Shown here piece after piece: positions 25,508-35,760 of a DNA stretch of 64,000 nucleotides. The position numbers were made by a program, and so were the translations under genes. The notes beneath the pieces were generated by a model. That model was not told the origin of the DNA. It was given only the letters and a program-made list of their open reading frames with translations, and ran no database searches. The stretch is from Coturnix japonica (Eukaryota > Chordata > Aves > Galliformes > Phasianidae), in contig NC_029518.1 in assembly GCF_001577835.2 (NCBI RefSeq), positions 47,215,640 through 47,279,639 on the forward strand, given 5' to 3'. Each line of letters opens with the position of its first letter. Positions within the stretch are counted from its first letter, which is position 1.

Positions 25508-28500
25508 GTAAGTACTGTAGCTCTTTTTCCCACATTTCTTAAAGAGACGGCAGTAATACTAACACTAGCCCTTTTTAATGCATTACTTAAGACATAATCC
25601 TTGGGTATTATCTGTTTGAAGCTGAGTGTAACTGAATCTCAGATTCAGCTACTGTTATTTATGACTGATTTCTGGTACCTTCAGTGCATAGGCTGATGTT
25701 TGGATAGCTGCTGGAGCTGGCGTGACATTTAATAGGAAGCTATCTGTTAGCTCGGATGAGTTTATGCAAGTACAATGAATGTTGAATTTGCAATGGTAAA
25801 AGCCGTATACTATTGCATATCTTTTTCCCAAGCCATGCAGAAAACAAGAAAGTGTATTCGATGAAAGGCCAGAAACAAAATGGTGCAAACTCAAAAGAAT
25901 ATAGAGTGTTAAATCACTTTGTGCACCATCTTCAACTCATGTTATAGAAAGTTTGAATGCTCAAGGAGGTGACAACTTTCACAGCTATGCCTGTAAGCAT
26001 AGTGCTGTGATAATGTCTTGTACACTGAAAGACAATCGGCACATTTGAGCATTTCATGTTAATGTCCTGTTGTGGATTTTAAGCGCTTATGTAAATTGTA
26101 TTGAATGTAATTCCATTTTTACAAAGCCTCTTTAAAGAAATGGATCCTTTTTAGACTCTTAACACTTTGAATGGTTTACTTGGTATATTTATATTGAAGA
26201 AAATCTAATGTGTTCAGGACTACTATGTTTAAATCCATTTTAATAACTGTAACTGTACAAGAAATAGTTTATTATGTCGGCATTAATATTAGTCTGGTCT
26301 TCTTTATTTACAGTCCTTGGAGTATTTGCAAAGAAAGTAATACAGAAGAGAACACAGTTTGGTCCTTACGTTGGTCAACTGTCTACAAAATTGACCTGCT
26401 ATGATGAGAGTAGGCTAGTTCTGCAGGTAAAAACCCTGTGCCTTAACATGAAGTGCGTATGTGTGTTTTAACATTTCATATAGGCAACTTGCCTTCTAAT
26501 CTAGTTCATTAATGGTACTTCTGATTTCTGTGTATGAATTTAAGTCATATTATTGGATTGCGTTGCATGGTGTGAAGGAGCAAAATGCTCTCGTATGCTG
26601 AGTTTACTTTCCTACTTCCTAGTTTTGTCACTTTTGGGGTGATTTATCTATTGATCTAACTGTTCTTGATAAATTTTTCATGGAGCATGGCTATTGAAAG
26701 TATCCAGGGGTTGTACTGTCTTCTAGTAGGGCTGTATTCACTTAGTTTGTTCAGCCCGGAGCCAAGGAGGCTGAGGGGAGGCCTCATGGCAGCCTACAGC
26801 TCCTCACAAGGAGAGAATGGGGGCAGCACTGAGATCTGTTCTCTAGTGACAATGACAGGACCTGAGGGAATGGCATTGATCTGTGTCAGGGGGAGGGTCA
26901 GGTTGGGTGTGAGGAAAAGGTTCTTCACCAGAGGGTGATGGGCATGAGACAGACTTCCCAGGGCCTTGGGCACAGCCCCAAACTGCTGGAGTCCAAGAAG
27001 GCTTTGGACAGTGCTAGGGTTTGAATTTTGGGTGGTCCTGTATGGAGCTGAGGGTCACGCTCAACGATCCTTGAGAGACCCTTCCAACATGGGATATTTT
27101 CTGATTCTATGAAGTAAAACCAAGAGAATTTGTACTTGATATCCTTTCATTGGGAGGGTCATGTGTGTGCATTGGCTTAGCAATAGTGGCAGAAATATGC
27201 AATAAGATACCTGCTTAGTAAGAAGAAACAGTGCAAGAATAAGGAAGCATTCCTTAGTTATGTGATTGTGTATCAACTTTGACAGGCAGCATAACAATTC
27301 AATTTATTTGATCAGGTTGTTATTTTTAGAGCGGTTACTATCCCTTCCTGCATAAACATGTGCTATTCATTCCAGCTGGACCATCTACACCATTGTTTGT
27401 ACTTTTTCCACACATATAATGGCCCTTGTCAAGACCAGCCCATCTTAGATATATCTTCATGTGTATTTTTTCCTCATCAACTCTTTGGGAGTGATGGTTG
27501 ATCATAGTCCTCTTATCCCAGGTTTCACCTACACGGGCATCTCTGTCATGCAGCACATCTGTGTTCCAGCCACAGCCTCTGTCAGAACTCCCTGGCAAGT
27601 GTTAGTTCTTCCAAGACTTGTCATTTGACAACAGAGGCCCTCTCACCCTCCAAGAGAGAGGCCAGCTGCAGCTGTCCTGTTATATGCTATATGTCTTCAT
27701 TTGAATTTTTTTCCCCAGAAGCTTGGGACTGGAAAACAGGCTGCTGTGGAGAAAGGCACAGATACAGATACTTCTGCAGTTTCATTTGAGAATGACAATT
27801 GCCAGTCCAGTAATTTCTGTAGACTTCATTTGCTTGTGGAAATCATATGAATGGCCTACCGGGAAGGCAACAGTATCCTTCTGTGGGATCTTCATAGCAT
27901 GATGACATCAGACAGCATAAGTTTTTATGTCCTTGTGCAACACTTTATTTCTTACAAATGCGGAAAAGGCAAGGTACATATCTAGCAACTTTGCAAGCGT
28001 GGATGAGCTAAGCACCCAGTTCCTTCCTCTCCACCAAGCCACTGTAAACCGCACCCTATTCTCTATCAGTCAACCCAGTTTACTTCAAAATGTACTCTGA
28101 TAAACACAGCTCTGACTGATGAAAAGACTATTTCTTCCCAAGAAGAGACTGGACTCTCACTTTTCCCTACATGGCAGCAGTGGTTGCCTTGGCATTTCTC
28201 CTAGTAGCATTCTGAATGTGATCAAACTGGGACTTGTCCAGCAGGCAGGTGTTTCCATTTGGAAAATGACAAAGTTGGATAAAATAGTCCTCAGAAACAG
28301 TGGAGATGAAACTTGTTTTGCAATTAATTGTTTGCTTAGGTGGTTATCGGAACCCATACATACAGTGCTGGCATCTGTTGTGCAGCTTCAAATGGCTACA
28401 TTCCAGAGTGTGCAGTGGAAAAACAACTGTCCTGTGTGAGGTTGGGGGTGTTTACGCATAGAGGCACTCTCTTGGAAAGGAATCTAGAAGAATGAAGTAA

Positions 28501-31500
28501 AGCAAAATGCATGAGGTCCTTCTGGCACAATTACTCGCTTGTATTTAATTTTACATTTTTAAAAAGAGATGACTGTTAAAAAGTCTCTTTGGAATTATTG
28601 CACAACTTGTGTGATTGTTCCATGAAAACCAGCATTAATGCAGCATTGAAGTTGGAGATTATCAGCTACTCAGGAAGTACATTAACGCACACAGCTTATC
28701 TTCCTACCTGCTGGCACTTAGTTCTTGTTCTTATAATACTATCTTCATATAACATAAAAAATGAGAAATATAAACTGGAAATACATACAAAGGCCTTACA
28801 GCTATGTTACTAGTCGTATGCCTCAGAAGGTACTCATTCTTCACTTTCTTTTGCACTGGTGTTCTCTAAGAGTAATCTGTTTTGAAACAAACATGATTTC
28901 AAGGAATTTATCACCACAAGAAGGTAAATAATTGGTAGTCCTGATTTCAAGTTAAAGAAAATTAATGTGTCTCTGTGCAGGGCTTAGTTTTTACCATGTT
29001 ATTTCTCCCATCCTCCCCCTTTATTTCAGGTATTGAAAGATGGAGGGAAGTACTTTCTGGACACTCCCAATGAAGACTGTGGAAACTGGATGATGTTTGT
29101 CCGGCTAGCCCGGAACCAAGAAGAACAGACCCTTGTGGCTTATCAGCACTGTGGAGAAGTCTACTTTACAACTGTTAAGGTAGTTAAACCCACATTGCTT
29201 CACCTGTCATTCAAACGGCAATTTATCGACAGAGATTCTGAAAGACCAACCCTTTTACAGATGAAAGATTGATTATATTCAGGCAACTGGCGCTTTCGTA
29301 CACACCACCTTTTATATCACTTAATCCACTGTAAAGGAAGCAGTGTATTGGATTTTCCAGTAAAAGGTAATATGTACATATGCTGCAGGTATTGAAGAAA
29401 CTGAGCAGAGAAATGCAGAAATATTGTTCTTGGTGACGGTGTTCAAACAAGAACACTGTGAATTGTTACCATTCCAGTTCGAAATAGGCACGTTGTGAGA
29501 TGATCCCACAGCATTACTTTTGACAGTACTTCTTCCTGGAAAGTACTTTTCCTTACTGCACTTTTAGACACAGGTTGTGTTCTGAGTGCGTTAGAGGATA
29601 CTGAGCAGCTTCTTTAAGTATTATTTTCTACTCTGATTAAATTTGAAGACTTAACTGCAGAAGTTACAATACTGTGATGCTGCCATGAAATGATCAGTTT
29701 ATAATACTAGGGATTTTGGACTGTGTCTCTGTCTTAGGAGAGCAAATACAGTACTCTGTATTTGTAAATTACACAGGAATATGCGATGATGTTGGGTTTT
29801 GTTGTTTTGGCCACTTTGTCAGACTTTTTAACTCTTACATGTCTAGGAAACTGAAGTCTTCATGTTGAACATCCCTTTTTTTCTCCCCCTTTTTTCTCTA
29901 AGTAAATGCCTGCATAGCATTGTGAGTAACATGAGAATGAGAAAAGACTAGTCATACTTACCACACAGTGGTGTTGTGAGAATAAGTTAATGGTGATAAC
30001 ACTTTGCATCTTCTAAGTCTTTTATGACAGTATTTGTCTTTGGATGAAGAGCAAAGCAACTTTAAATCAACATATAATAGTAAAAACCAATCTGTGATGA
30101 TATTTAGGCTGTGTTTGGGATTCTGAGTCAGTCAAAACAATTTAAAATATATGCTATATGTGTAGAACTGTGAACATTAATAATATTCTATTTGGAAAGC
30201 CTGAACAAGTGCTTTTTCTAAGCAGCATATTTAGAAAACTGGTAACTTAAAGCTTCTGATAGAACTTTAATCTTGTATTGAGACAGCTCACTGCTGCTTC
30301 CAATAGAATTGCTCATGGGCATTAATGGAGAGTTGCATCCTTCTCATTAAAATGAAGAGTATCTTGGGATGAGAAATGTGTTTTCGAATCCTTACTGTGC
30401 ACTGTGGGGAGTTAACCTGTTTTTCTCATTCCTAAGTCCCGGTGCCATCCATAGTACTATGGTGTCCTGCAGGTTCAGTCCAGGTCAGTAGAGTAAAGTA
30501 GCCTTCTCCTACACTGAGGCTCACCCTGCTGGTCACGTCGCGAGGCTGCCCTAGGGCTGGTAATGAGGGTTTTTTTCTCAAGAGAGTTTGAATATCTGTT
30601 GAGAGTGGAAGTATTGGCTCCAGTGTTTTTATAGAGAGATGGGATATCATTTTAGTATAAAGGCAGAAGATTTTAGTGACTTGAAATTACGGCTTCAAAA
30701 GCATACATATATGGATGGATACATGTGTACTTTTCTCCATCTAGAGTACATGCAGGAGCTCAGTCCATGGCTGAGTCTCCTAGATGATGTTTCTGCCTCT
30801 CATCCTTTGTGAAGTGGAAAATTCACTGTGTGCTATTTCTGTTTAGGCCAGGTGTTACTGGAGCATACAGGTGACCCATGCTGGTTGTAGTAAGTGAGCA
30901 GGTTTGTGCTGTCACCTTTCAGCATTCACAATCTAAGTTACCTTTCACCTACCATGCTTTATGCATGATTAATAAAGATGAATAAAGTGGCTTCCAGTGC
31001 CAAGAAGTCATATAAATCATGACCCCAAAGTTACTTCTCTCCTTTCCTCCTAAATACGTAATAAATCTTGAGTCAGTTAATCTAATCACTCATCTTTCTT
31101 TTTTTGTCTGCTGCCATATTGACTGAAAGTACTTGTTTGATGAGGTGGTAGATTAGTCCAAGATTTGCTGTACGCATGACTGGATGGAAGACTGCAGATT
31201 ATGGACTCCCTTAATCCTGTGTAGGAAAGCTTCAGTGAAAGAAGGGCAGGAGGGTACCAGTATAGCACGTGCATTGAATCATCGTATCTTTAAGCTTGGA
31301 AAAGACCTCTAAGCTCATCCAGTCCAGCCATCAGCCCGTCCCCACCATTCATATTGAGCCTTACCCATTAGAACCTGTGCGTGTAAATATGCAGGTTTGG
31401 TTTGAAGTCCACACATTAATCAGCTCTGAATCTGTGCATCCAAGAGGTATTCAAGCTGTTACAAATTCATATGCAGTTTTCTTTTGCCTGAAGCCTGTAC

Positions 31501-34500
31501 TTAAGTGTCATGTTCAGTGGGCTTCAGGAACATCAAGGCTGTTTCTTGGCAAGACTTCTGGACATCATAGGCAAATAAATGTCACTGAATGAAGCTGGGA
31601 GGGCTGAGGCATCTGTCCTACTGCAATTCCCAAAATCTCTGTATGTACAGGTCTGCTTTTAGAAACTCTCTAGTTTCAAACCTTTCAGAGTAGATAATAG
31701 TGCTCAGAAAGAGTTTGTTTGAATCTCTAAACTAAGTTACCATTAATTTAAATAGATTCAAAGAGTGCAACATGAGTAATGATACTTAATTGCATCCCCT
31801 TCTTTCCAGTCTTCAACATAGTATTATTTGGTGTAGGTAAATTAACACAGGTAAATGAGAGCTATATTCTTCCATTCACAGCCAATCGAGCCCCACACGG
31901 AATTGAAAGTATGGTACGCTGCCGATTATGCCAAATTTATGGAAACTTCTGCAGTCTTCATTAAAGAAGAATCTGATGTCAGTCCTTTGCCTGTAGTAGC
32001 AGTAAGTACCCCTCATCTACATTCAGGCTGTCACCATGTAGTAAATTACGGCTATTTACATGCTTTATGTGGTCATACTACAGCACGTCATAGAATAGTT
32101 GGCTCACACAAAGCCAGGAGCAATTTTAAAGAAACAGCTATCCATAGTAAAGCTACTCATTATAGTCTATGTTTGTAATCTAGTGGAGACATCAAATGTA
32201 CCCAGAGGTAGTGATTCAAATGGGCTCTGTTGGAAAAACTTACTTAAGTTTGTGATTGTTTTTTAGTTAGCCAAGCTGTCCAGCCTTAGACATATCTCAG
32301 CAGTTCCCTTTTGCTATGCTTTGATCAATTGGTCAGATAATGCACTGATGGCTTCAGTCTTTCCTGTGTAATAAGCCTTCCTGATGCTTTTATCTTTGTA
32401 TGATAGTAAGAATCCTTAAAAAGGCAGGAAAGGTTTCTGAATATTGAAAATGCAACTGTGAAGACTGATACCTAAGCTAGAAGGAAATGTTAAACAAAGA
32501 ACACAGTTGAATTTGTTATTTATAGGTGCTCCAGGTAATCCCTGTTGCTTCACTTGTACAGAGGATAGTCCAGAAAGAAGGCAAGGGAGAACCATAGCAT
32601 AAGACACAGAAAAGGCAGAGCAGGGCTCTTTGTCTCTGAATAAAGACAGAGTGGGAATGGCTTCACCGTGTTCTCCAAAGAAAGCTAAGGACAAGGGAAA
32701 ATAATGTCACTCTGTGAGAAGCAGTGTACGGACAGATGAGGAAATACAGGGTTATACACCTGGAAATGCATTTTGTCAGGAACTGGTGGTTGTTTTGGGC
32801 TTGTTTTTTTTGGCACAGTTTTTCATTTGAATGTCTCAAATGTTTATACTTAAAGTAAAGTAAGCATCAATGAAACCAGTAGAGTTTTTATTTTCACAGA
32901 ATTAATAATAACAAATAATGCAATGCTTGCAAAAAAACAAAAAACCAAACCACCAAAAACTTAAATGTCTTTAAGGATAGGCAGTCCCTAGTTCTGTGAT
33001 TTTTGTACAGTTGCAATAGAAGACAAATGATGTCAATCCACGGTTAAAGTACAATTCTCAACTGCTTTTATAAGTAATTCCATAATAAGAACAAATAGAC
33101 TTTGAAATTCAGTACACAGAGATGAGCAAAGGTGAAGGACTCAGTACTGCTACAGTAAATGCTAAACACAAATGTGGAAATCAGTATTTAGTCAATCTTT
33201 TTTTTTTTTTTTTTCCTCTACTGGTTTGTAGACTCCTAGAGAGAATCCATTTCCTGCTGAACAGCAGGACTGTAATACGCTGAAGTAAATATGATCAAGG
33301 ACAACACGTCTTGGGAAAGCCCAGAGACGATGCAGTGTCAGTGAGAATATGACCTTTCCTTAGAATGCCTAATAAGAAAGACCTGCTTCTGTTCTCGTTG
33401 CAGAAAGAGCCAGTAGACCCTTGGATATGCTCCAGCTGTAGAAGTACTTTTGCAACTTTTGCTCTGCTGGAATCTCACCAGTGCATCAATAAAGACCGAG
33501 TCCTTACCACCAGGCTCAGACCACCAAATAAATTAGGATCCTTAAAAGCAAAAAGCAAATTCAAAGGGAAACTGAGAGGATCGGCATTAGGCAAAACCAT
33601 TGCTCAGTGCTATGGGACCATTTCCTGTTCCTCTGCTGCGAAGCTTAGCTGTGCCAGCTCAGGAAACACTTGTGATGCTCTTGTGAGGTTTATACCTAAA
33701 TGGAGAAATGGCCGGTCTTCACTGTTGAAGGGAAGAGAAGTGAAGCAGCCAGACAGTTACCCTTGCCGACTCTGTGGGAAGATATTTGATTCCATTGAAA
33801 AGCTCACAGTCCACACTTACGTGCACAAAGCGGAGCGCCCCTACAAGTGTTCGCAGCACGGATGCACAAAAGCCTTCATTTCCAAATATAAACTGCTCAG
33901 GTACAGCTCTGAAGGCACTCCTTGTCTTGTGTGGGAAAAACAGGGACATCCTTTGCTTCCTGAGTGTCCGAGTAGTGACAGTTAATCCCCAAGCTCAGTT
34001 TTCATATCCTTGTGTTTGCAAGAATTGAGAAAACTAGTCTCCCTCAGTTGCTATTCAGAAAGACTGTGTTGAGCAATTTGAACCTACTGTATGCTTTATG
34101 ATTAACACACTCCTCTCTAAAAAAATAGAAAAAAGCCAGGCTTTTACTAATAAATCTGAGAGCTTGTGAAAATGCTTTCCTTCAAGAGGGCCAGTGTTTT
34201 CAGGTCTTGAAGCTGCATTGCGTACTACAGTGGATGTAAATGCTGATTACACTTTCTTTTTTTTGTTCTAGACACTCAGCCACTCATTCTCCACAGAAAT
34301 CTCACCAGTGTGGCTACTGTGAAAAGACATTTCATAGGAAAGACCATCTAAAGAATCACCTTCAGACTCATGACCCAAACAAGATGGCCTTCAAGTGTGA
34401 AGAGTGTGGAAAGAAGTACAACACCAAGCTAGGTTATAAGAGACACTTGGCTCTTCATTCAGCCACCAGTGGGGACCTTACCTGTAGAGTATGTGCTCAG

Positions 34501-35544
34501 GAGTTCGGTGGCACTGAAGTTTTGTTGGAACACCTCAAAAGTCACGCAGGGAAACCAACTGGCAATACCAAGGAGAAGAAACATAAGTGTGACCATTGTG
34601 AGCGTCACTTCTATACCCGTAAAGATGTGCGGCGTCACATGGTGGTTCACACAGGTTGCAAAGACTTTCTGTGCCAGTTTTGTGCCCAGAGGTTTGGGCG
34701 GAAGGACCACTTGACTCGCCACACGAGGAAGACTCATCCACAAGAACTGCTCAAGAGCAGGTTGCAGAATGGTGACTCAGTAGGTCTCCTTGACCAGCTT
34801 TTTCCATTCAGACTGAAGGAAGATGCCAGCATATTGTCCCCTTTTCCTGAAAGGGTCTCGGTGCAGAATGGAATTTTGAATAATTCAGAACCAAAGGAAT
34901 ACAACTGTTCACATCTTCATCCCCAGCCAAGCTTACAGACTGCTCTTTCTATTGAACCTCCTCTTTTGCAAAGAATGGGCTGTGCAGATAGCCTTGCAGC
35001 TGTCCCTCCCACACCGTGCTCAACAGCCATCCCTGCCAACCTGAACCTTCACCAGTCGAATAAGTATGACCTTAGCTCTACCTCATTTGCAGCAGGCTCC
35101 CTCAAGAATCTTCCGATCAAAGTGGATGTTAAAGGTTACAACGTCCATCTTCTAGAGGACCTGCCATCACCAGAACCTCAGTCTCTCCACAAAATCAGTC
35201 TGGAAGAAGCTTCCTCAGGGCCTGTAGTTGATACTAACAAGTACCCAGTGCACAAGGAGACAGAGACAGCAGCTGAAACTACCAGCATGCCTTTCATGGA
35301 TCTCACTCATGTGATGAGTTTCTGGCAACTCCCACAAGGTGACAACCAGAGCACTACTGGGGATATCGCGATGCCATTTGGTCCAGAGGAACCATCACAT
35401 AGGCTGAATGGCCTCAGCCAACAGCAAGGTCTACAGCTAGCAGCTGGTGGCATGGCCATAAACCAGCTGCATCATCTCCCTCGCTCCTTCCCATCCACTA
35501 CAAATTCTGTAACGTTGCCTCATTTTCATCATGCCTTCAAGTAA
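25352..35544 (+). CDS. PLAGL1: PLAGL1 (ZAC1) zinc-finger factor carrying an N-terminal PR/SET domain (5' end not found)
   Basis: Six exons join in one frame: 25352-25507, 26314-26426, 29030-29179, 31882-32001, 33404-33900 and 34272-35544. All borders are AG/GT and the phases agree, giving 768 visible codons. Residues 1-165 form a PR/SET domain: a split codon gives W before CEDCG, followed by PSRARLTLP, KRTQFGP, NWMMFVR and VWYAADYA, as in PRDM4/10/15. A degenerate finger (WICSSC) lies near 186-206, then a Lys/Arg-rich linker. Seven C2H2 fingers follow at about 300-320, 328-350, 358-378, 387-407, 416-436, 451-471 and 479-500. They match PLAGL1 (KDHLKNHLQTHDPNK, FGRKDHLTRH), and the C-terminus ends LPHFHHAFK like mammalian PLAGL1. 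The family binds GC-rich DNA in the nucleus and restrains growth. Human PLAGL1 is about 463 residues, so this form is at least 298 longer. The start codon is not identified. The PLAGL1 identity is strong; the PR fusion is read directly from splice phases and has not been tested on RNA. Confidence 0.92.
26314..26426 (+). CDS. PLAGL1: PLAGL1 exon: PR domain, second part
   Basis: The acceptor is TTTACAG and the donor CAG|GTAAAA. It takes the single base from the previous exon to make Ile, then reads LGVFAKK, KRTQFGPYVGQ and ESRLVLQ. GVF and KRTQFGP are standard PR-domain beta-strand motifs. It exits in phase 0. Confidence 0.92.
26427..29029 (+). other. PLAGL1 intron
   Basis: Lies between firm PR exons. 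Apart from the CR1 copy at 26745-27115 no feature is seen. Confidence 0.85.
26745..27115 (+). mobile_element. CR1 LINE fragment, 3' end
   Basis: It begins CAGCCCGGAGCCAAGGAGGC and continues through AGGTTCTTCACCAGAGG, then the 3' UTR CCTTCCAACATGGGATATTT and TGATTCTATGAAG. It sits in the PLAGL1 intron between the second and third PR exons, in the sense orientation. Confidence 0.92.
29030..29179 (+). CDS. PLAGL1: PLAGL1 exon: PR domain core
   Basis: The acceptor is TTTCAG and the donor AAG|GTAGTT. Fifty whole codons include KYFLDTPNEDCGNWMMFVR, EEQTLVAYQH and GEVYFTTVK. NWMMFVR-A-N-EEQ-LVAY closely resembles PRDM4, and QH-G--VYFTT resembles PRDM10. The SET methyltransferase NHS motif is absent, as in nearly all PRDM proteins. 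Confidence 0.93.
29180..31881 (+). other. PLAGL1 intron
   Basis: Holds one CR1 tip at 31276-31350 and otherwise nothing recognisable. Confidence 0.85.
31276..31350 (-). mobile_element. CR1 LINE fragment, 3' tip
   Basis: Inverted tail GAATCATCGTATCTTTAAGC, then GGAAAAGACCTCTAAGCTCA and TCCAGTCCAGCCATC. It lies in the intron before the last PR exon. Confidence 0.85.
31882..32001 (+). CDS. PLAGL1: PLAGL1 exon: end of PR domain
   Basis: The acceptor is TTCACAG and the donor GCA|GTAAGT. Forty codons begin PIEPHTELKVWYAADYAKFM, the terminal PR motif that reads ELRVWYAAFYA in PRDM10. A short acidic tail (IKEESD) follows. It exits in phase 0 directly into the zinc-finger exon. Confidence 0.92.
33198..33214 (+). 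repeat. T17 tract in the intron before the zinc-finger exon
   Basis: Seventeen T bases are followed by CCTCTACTGG and TTTGTAG, forming a strong unused-looking 3' splice site at 33230-33231, upstream of the true acceptor at 33403. Confidence 0.8.
33365..33403 (+). promoter_or_regulatory. PLAGL1: In-frame ATG upstream of the finger exon: possible alternative start
   Basis: An ATG at 33365 is in frame with the exon beginning at 33404 and has no stop between. If transcription began inside the intron, this ATG would give a protein with the degenerate finger and all seven PLAGL1 fingers but no PR domain. The same bases serve as the polypyrimidine tract of the acceptor. Use as a start is inferred only. 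Confidence 0.35.
33404..33900 (+). CDS. PLAGL1: PLAGL1 exon: degenerate finger, basic linker, zinc fingers 1 and 2
   Basis: The acceptor is TCGTTGCAG and the donor CTCAG|GTACAG. It enters in phase 0 and holds 165 codons plus two bases. The first 27 codons include WICSSC, a finger remnant at the spot where PRDM10 also has one after its PR domain. A linker rich in Lys, Arg and Ser follows, then YPCRLCGKIF (finger 1) and YKCSQHGCTKAFISKYKLL (most of finger 2). The exon contains no methionine codon in this frame. Confidence 0.95.
34272..35544 (+). CDS. PLAGL1: PLAGL1 terminal coding exon: zinc fingers 2-7 and C-terminal region
   Basis: The acceptor is TTGTTCTAG. The first base completes Arg, then HSATHSPQKSHQC finishes finger 2 and opens finger 3. 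Fingers 3 to 7 follow without a break. The C-terminal 260 or so residues keep PLAGL1 landmarks: the KYDLSSTSF-like block, KVDVKGYNVHLLEDLP, a SFWQLPQG block, and the ending LPHFHHAFK before TAA at 35542-35544. This part alone would be annotated as PLAGL1. Confidence 0.97.
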
Positions 35545-35760
35545 CTATGCTTTTTTTTTTTTCTTTTCTTTTTTTTTTTTTTTAAAGAAAAAGACTGTGC
35601 TTCTTACTTAAATCTGTTAGGAAGGGTATTTTTTTGTTTTTCTTCTGTTTCAAGAAAAACTGTCCCAGTTTTGTGTTGGTTTTTTTTTTTGTTTTTAAAG
35701 CATGTTATGGACATGGTAGTTCAATTCAGAATGTTAATAAACAAGAAGCTCTATTTTTCA
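35545..35760 (+). other. PLAGL1: PLAGL1 3' UTR, proximal form
   Basis: T-rich tracts follow the stop codon (about 35551-35583 and 35681-35700). The first canonical AATAAA lies at 35736-35741, so a short 3' UTR would end soon after. A second AATAAA at 36447-36452 could serve a longer form. Confidence 0.6.
35736..35741 (+). terminator. Poly(A) signal AATAAA for PLAGL1
   Basis: A canonical hexamer 192 bases past the stop codon on the sense strand; no other hexamer is closer. Cleavage would be expected 10-30 bases downstream. Confidence 0.6.

Larger units (their letters stand above)
32002..33403 (+). other. PLAGL1 intron joining PR and zinc-finger parts
   Basis: This is the junction between the PRDM-like and PLAGL1-like halves. 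It has the T17 tract, a second acceptor-like site at 33230-33231 and the in-frame ATG at 33365. No stop-codon or poly(A) arrangement typical of a gene end is evident before 33404. Confidence 0.8.

Noticed and set aside
25352-32001. Calling the PR exons PRDM10, PRDM15 or PRDM4
   Set aside because: The motifs are mixed between these members, and the frame continues into PLAGL1 fingers rather than any PRDM finger array.
33901-33985. Extension of the zinc-finger exon past its donor
   Set aside because: The frame breaks the second finger; splicing to 34272 restores the canonical His residues, so the extension is intron.
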